From VFKU01 sp964620045 (GTDB lineage Bacteria; Hydrogenedentota; Hydrogenedentia; Hydrogenedentales; GCA-2746185), in the NCBI GenBank assembly GCA_964620045.1, contig CAZUJL010000008.1:71319-135318 (forward strand): DNA of 64,000 nt, given 5' to 3'. Each line of letters begins with the position of its first letter. Position 1 is the first letter of the stretch. This document shows positions 60,673 through 64,000 of the stretch, in pieces. A program made the translations under genes and the position numbers. The notes beneath the pieces were generated by a model that was not told the origin of the DNA, did no database searches, and worked only from the letters and a program-made list of their open reading frames with translations.

Positions 60673-62820
60673 TTATCGATTCTTTCCTGGCTGGAAGGTC
60701 CAGGTGACTTTGCCGTATACGCCGCGCTGCACGGCGGAGTTCGCGGTGCTGATAAAGCTCGATGCGAATTCTTCGTGACTGTTGTTCAGCAAGTTCTGGC
60801 CCACGAGCGCGAGTTCGAGATCCTCGGTGGGCTTCCACGCGAGACGCGCATCCAGCTCGACGTAGCCCGGCACGTCGATGCCTTTGAGTGCGTCGACGGC
60901 GCGCACGGTAAGGTCAATTTCCACGTGGTGCGGAAGGTTAAAGCTGTTTTGCACGAAGAATTGCTGCTCGGGCGTGTCGTCCAGCAAGGCGCCGGAGATG
61001 GCATCGCCGGTCGCGGGATCGATCTGTACTTCCAGATAGGAGTAGCCCGCGCGGACGCGCCACCAGTCGGTGGCGGCCCAGTCCATCGCGAGTTCAAGAC
61101 CGTAAGTATTCGCGTCCGTCCCGTTTCCGCCGGTAAAGGAAACGATCGTCCCTTCGGGCGTCACGATTGGATCCTCGGGCGAGATGGAACGGACGTTGTT
61201 GTACATGTTGTAGAAGAGCGCGAGGTCGAGTGCAAGGCGTTCCGTCGCGCGGACGCGATACCCCAGCTCGATCGCGGTCAAGTCTTCAGATTTAAAGTCG
61301 TCGTCGCCCCCGAACACGAGCTGACTGGTGGCATCGGCTGCGCTCAGCAATTGGGAGGCACGCTCCGCACGCGACGGCGTGCGCACGGCGCGCGAGACAG
61401 CGCCCCACACGGTGTGGCGTTCATTCGGTGTCCAGCGGATGCGCGCGCTTGGCTGGATTTCGAACTGGGTGTAGGTGTTGTATTCGAACTTGCTGCCGAC
61501 GATCAGGTGCAATTTGTCGGTAAGGGTAATGTCGTCTTCCAGGAACACGCTGTAGAACTGGAGGTTGTCGTCTTCCGGATCGAGCGAAACCCAGATGGAG
61601 CCGTTCGTGCGATCCCAGGTCGAACGAACACCGAGGCCCCAGACGATTTCGTGGCGGTCGGAGGGGCGGAAACGATGTTGCAGTTCAAGGTCCACCGTGT
61701 CGCGGCGTTCACGGAACGAAGGATCTTGCTGGTTGTAGGCGTCGTAGTAGGCCTGCAGATGGAGTTCGGATTCATCGGAAAAGGTATGCGTCCAGCGGGC
61801 CAGCACGTTGGTGCTTTCGTAGTCGGCGCTTTCGTTGAAAGTCTGGACGAACGGATCTTCGAGGATGGCGCGTGTGGTGACCTGTTCGAGGTTCAAGTCA
61901 CGGATGTCGCCTTGAACCGTAAGGCGATCGTCGGGCGAAAGCTGCCAATCTGTGCGGAACCCGCCCTGAACGCTGCTCCAGCCGTCGTCGGCTTCTAATA
62001 GATCGGTGTCACCGCCCTCATCGCGGATGAAGCCGCGCACATACAAACGATAATGGGCGTCGTCGCCAATGGCGCCGCCCCAGCGTGAATTCACGAATCC
62101 GCGTTCTTCGGTGCCCCCTCCGGCGGAAATGAGAAGACCCTGCGTGTCGGCAGAGGATTTGGTGACGATGTTGATGACGCCGTTGACGGCGTTCGCGCCC
62201 CACAGCGTGCCGCCGGGGCCGCGGATGACTTCGACGCGGTCGACGTCTTCGAGCATGACTTCCTGGCCTTCCCAATACACCCCGGAATACAGCGGGGTGT
62301 AGATGGAGCGGCCGTCGATGAGGACGAGCAATTTGTTGGCGAAACGCCCGCCGAATCCGCGCGACGTGACCGACCACTGGCTGGAGGTTAGTTTCGCGAC
62401 TTCAAGTCCCGGCACCGTGCGCAGCAACTCCGGGATGTTCGTGGCGCCGGAGCGGCGGATGTCTTCGGACGTGAGCACGTAGACCGCGGCGGCGGCGTCC
62501 TGCTTGCGTTCTTTTTTCTTGGACACCGACGTGACTTCGACGTTCAGCAGTTCTTCGATGGAAAGGTTCGAGAGGGCGTCGTTGCTACTCTCGGGTGCGG
62601 GGACTTCGATCGAAACCGTGTCGTCGTCTTGCGCGAAGGCCGGCGTGGGGAAGAGGATGGAAATCAGCAGGGCGACGATGACCGCAGCGACCGTCCAGAT
62701 GCAATACAGGCGGCAGCACGCAGCGACTCCGTTGTGGAGTGTTGCACCAACGCCTTGCACCGATGATTCTCCCCTGGCCGCGACTTCACCCGGCCATTGC
62801 GGAGCGTTGTACGACCGCAT
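60673..62820 (-). CDS. TonB-dependent receptor (second paralogue)
   Basis: 715 residues. Signal segment IWTVAAVIVALLISILFPTP ends near AFA, followed by DDDTVSIEVPAPESSNDALS and LSIEELLNVEVTSVSKKKER. The plug has LTSEDIRRSGATNIPELLRT, LLVLIDGRSIYTPLYSGVYW and EVIRGPGGTLWGANAVNGV. The barrel ends with GVYGKVTWTFQPGKNR, an extended C-terminus compared with the first paralogue, in which the terminal Phe is internal. The receptor shares most plug motifs with both neighbours, so the three arose by duplication. Start may be at 62820 or a downstream site, as the first 30 residues are not family-like. Confidence 0.9.
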   Translation of the reverse strand: MRSYNAPQWPGEVAARGESSVQGVGATLHNGVAACCRLYCIWTVAAVIVALLISILFPTPAFAQDDDTVSIEVPAPESSNDALSNLSIEELLNVEVTSVSKKKERKQDAAAAVYVLTSEDIRRSGATNIPELLRTVPGLEVAKLTSSQWSVTSRGFGGRFANKLLVLIDGRSIYTPLYSGVYWEGQEVMLEDVDRVEVIRGPGGTLWGANAVNGVINIVTKSSADTQGLLISAGGGTEERGFVNSRWGGAIGDDAHYRLYVRGFIRDEGGDTDLLEADDGWSSVQGGFRTDWQLSPDDRLTVQGDIRDLNLEQVTTRAILEDPFVQTFNESADYESTNVLARWTHTFSDESELHLQAYYDAYNQQDPSFRERRDTVDLELQHRFRPSDRHEIVWGLGVRSTWDRTNGSIWVSLDPEDDNLQFYSVFLEDDITLTDKLHLIVGSKFEYNTYTQFEIQPSARIRWTPNERHTVWGAVSRAVRTPSRAERASQLLSAADATSQLVFGGDDDFKSEDLTAIELGYRVRATERLALDLALFYNMYNNVRSISPEDPIVTPEGTIVSFTGGNGTDANTYGLELAMDWAATDWWRVRAGYSYLEVQIDPATGDAISGALLDDTPEQQFFVQNSFNLPHHVEIDLTVRAVDALKGIDVPGYVELDARLAWKPTEDLELALVGQNLLNNSHEEFASSFISTANSAVQRGVYGKVTWTFQPGKNR

Positions 62821-62947
62821 CCCCGGCAGGGAAAAGTAAACTATTGACCAATATGAGCATTTTTCGTGCCCGGAAGACCGGAAAGTGCAGAATATGTTTT
62901 ATTTTGCGGATTTATCGGTTCTGCAATGAGGCGGAGCGTTCATTTTT

Positions 62948-62953
62948 GTCAAG
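62948..62953 (-). promoter_or_regulatory. Perfect -35-like hexamer upstream of the second receptor
   Basis: TGTCAA on the plus strand reads TTGACA leftwards, within the 165-bp gap 62821-62985 between the second and third receptor genes. No good -10 lies 16-18 bp further on. It may be the -35 of the promoter for the two downstream receptors and the YfiR-like gene. Confidence 0.3.
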
Positions 62954-62985
62954 TAATTACGTGGACTGCACCGTTTTGAACGGGT

Positions 62986-64000
62986 TTAAAAGCGCCACGT
63001 GACCTTCGCGTATACGCCGCGCTCGACTTGCGTGGGCACGTGGCCCACGAAGGTAGGTGCGAATTCGAAGTGGTTTCCGTGCAGCAAATTCTGGCCCACG
63101 ATCGCGAGTTCGAGATCCTCGCGCGGGCGCCACGCGAGGCGCGCATCGAGTTCTACGTAGGAATCGACATCGATTTCGCTGAGCGCATCGACGTAGCGCA
63201 CGGTGCTGTCGAACTCCACGTTGCGCGGGAACTGAATGTGGTTCTGAATGAAGAACTGCTGCTGCGGCGTGTCCTGCGAAAACGTCTCTGTCACCGGGTC
63301 ATCGGGCGGCGAATCGATGCTCAGTTGCAGCAGCGAATATCCCGCGCGCACTTGCCACGCGGCGCTGGGCGCCCAGTCGGCGGCCAGTTCGAATCCATAT
63401 GTTTTTGCGCGGCTTCCGTTGCGGGCCTGCAGCGGAACGACCGTGACGCCGTTTTCATCAAACGGCTCTTCAAATTCCAGCGAGCGCATATCGGTGTAGC
63501 GGTTGTAGAACAACGCGAAATCCAGCGCGAGTTTGTCGTTTGCGCGCACGCGATAGCCGAATTCGGCCGCGAACAGATCTTCCGACTGGAACTCGCGCCC
63601 GTCCACATTCATCAACACGAATTCCGTTGGGCCGGGCGCTGAACTGCTCCGCAGACGCACGCCCGCTTCGGCACGCGAAGGCGTGCGCACGGCGCGCGAG
63701 ACCGCGGCCCAGAGCGTGTGGTGATCGTTTGGAGACCAACGCAGGCGGGCGTTTGGCTGGATTTCGAAGCCGCTGAAGTTGTTGTATTCGAGCTTTGTTC
63801 CAATGATCAGATGCAACTCATCGAGCAACGTGATGTCGTCCTGAATGAAGATGTCGTAGAGCTGCATCAGCTCATTGGAGGGGTCGAACGAGGCGAATTC
63901 CGAGCCGTCGATTTGGTCCGCCGAAAGCCGCAGACCGGCGCCCCAAATGATTTCGTGGCGGTTCGCCGCGCTGAAGCTGTGCTCCATGTGTAGATCGAAG
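62986..64000 (-). CDS. TonB-dependent receptor (third paralogue), C-terminal part
   Basis: The last roughly 338 codons of a leftward gene that begins beyond the right edge; the frame is open to the edge. The visible part is beta-barrel: EHSFSAANRHEIIWGAGLRL, ELHLIIGTKLEYNNFSGFEI, WAAVSRAVRTPSRAE, DALSEIDVDSYVELDARLAW and the C-terminal AKVTWRF with terminal Phe. These stretches match both neighbours closely (such as AAVSRAVRTPSRAE), so it belongs to the same family. The plug domain is outside the window. Confidence 0.92.
   Translation of the reverse strand, partial: FDLHMEHSFSAANRHEIIWGAGLRLSADQIDGSEFASFDPSNELMQLYDIFIQDDITLLDELHLIIGTKLEYNNFSGFEIQPNARLRWSPNDHHTLWAAVSRAVRTPSRAEAGVRLRSSSAPGPTEFVLMNVDGREFQSEDLFAAEFGYRVRANDKLALDFALFYNRYTDMRSLEFEEPFDENGVTVVPLQARNGSRAKTYGFELAADWAPSAAWQVRAGYSLLQLSIDSPPDDPVTETFSQDTPQQQFFIQNHIQFPRNVEFDSTVRYVDALSEIDVDSYVELDARLAWRPREDLELAIVGQNLLHGNHFEFAPTFVGHVPTQVERGVYAKVTWRF

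Overview
The window looks like a piece of the chromosome of a GC-rich, Gram-negative (diderm) environmental bacterium. The evidence for an outer membrane is three TonB-dependent receptors, a periplasmic adaptor with two RND pumps, several lipoproteins and a pilus/pseudopilin module. A planctomycete-type cytochrome protein (PSCyt1/PSCyt2/PSD1) paired with a DUF1501 protein, Tat-exported Gfo/Idh/MocA proteins, DUF1569 and DUF4097 suggest the PVC superphylum or a relative such as Hydrogenedentota. That placement is an inference from gene content. Single-copy housekeeping genes (parAB, serS, murA, hisDC, tpiA-secG) show it is chromosomal. No phage, plasmid, CRISPR or defence system was seen.

Layout. 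1-2.4 kb: leftward MoxR / DUF58 / transglutaminase-type membrane protein operon. 2.4-4 kb: an alpha/beta hydrolase whose nucleophile serine is replaced by glycine, and a DUF1569 protein. 4.1-8 kb: parA, parB, serS and a sirtuin. 8.2-16.3 kb: one adaptor lipoprotein followed by two different RND permeases. 16.3-18.4 kb: an FG-GAP repeat protein and a 66-residue protein. 18.5-23.6 kb: tpiA, secG, murA, hisD, hisC. 23.56-23.71 kb: a palindrome-rich mobile repeat. 23.7-27.5 kb: an SDR, an iron-type ABC binding protein and ATPase without a permease, and an HD-GYP protein with a changed metal motif. 27.5-33.1 kb: deoC, a surface metalloprotease-like protein, apbE, a Gfo/Idh/MocA protein and a YceI lipoprotein. 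33.17 kb: tRNA-Val. 33.3-37.8 kb: the cytochrome/DUF1501 pair. 38.5-43 kb: a leftward five-gene operon of two ABC-2 exporters plus DUF4097. 43-45 kb: a dienelactone-hydrolase-like protein and an AT-richer islet with two orphan membrane proteins. 45-49.6 kb: a leftward minor-pilin operon whose largest member carries a CxxCH haem motif. 49.9-54.4 kb: overlapping glycerol kinase, alkyl-DHAP-synthase-like flavoprotein and glycerol-3-phosphate dehydrogenase genes. 54.5-58 kb: a dienoyl-CoA isomerase-like protein, a REP-associated transposase inside mirror-image palindromes, a DNA glycosylase and an acyl-CoA dehydrogenase. 58-64 kb: a YfiR-like protein and three tandem TonB-dependent receptors, the last cut by the window edge.

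The observations most worth following are: the haem-motif pilin-like protein and its operon; the glpK / AGPS-like / glpD operon, a possible bacterial ether-lipid branch; the mirror-symmetric palindromes around the transposase and a similar element with no transposase at 23.6 kb; a probable heteromeric RND pump with extra membrane helices; and two enzymes with substituted catalytic or metal-binding residues.
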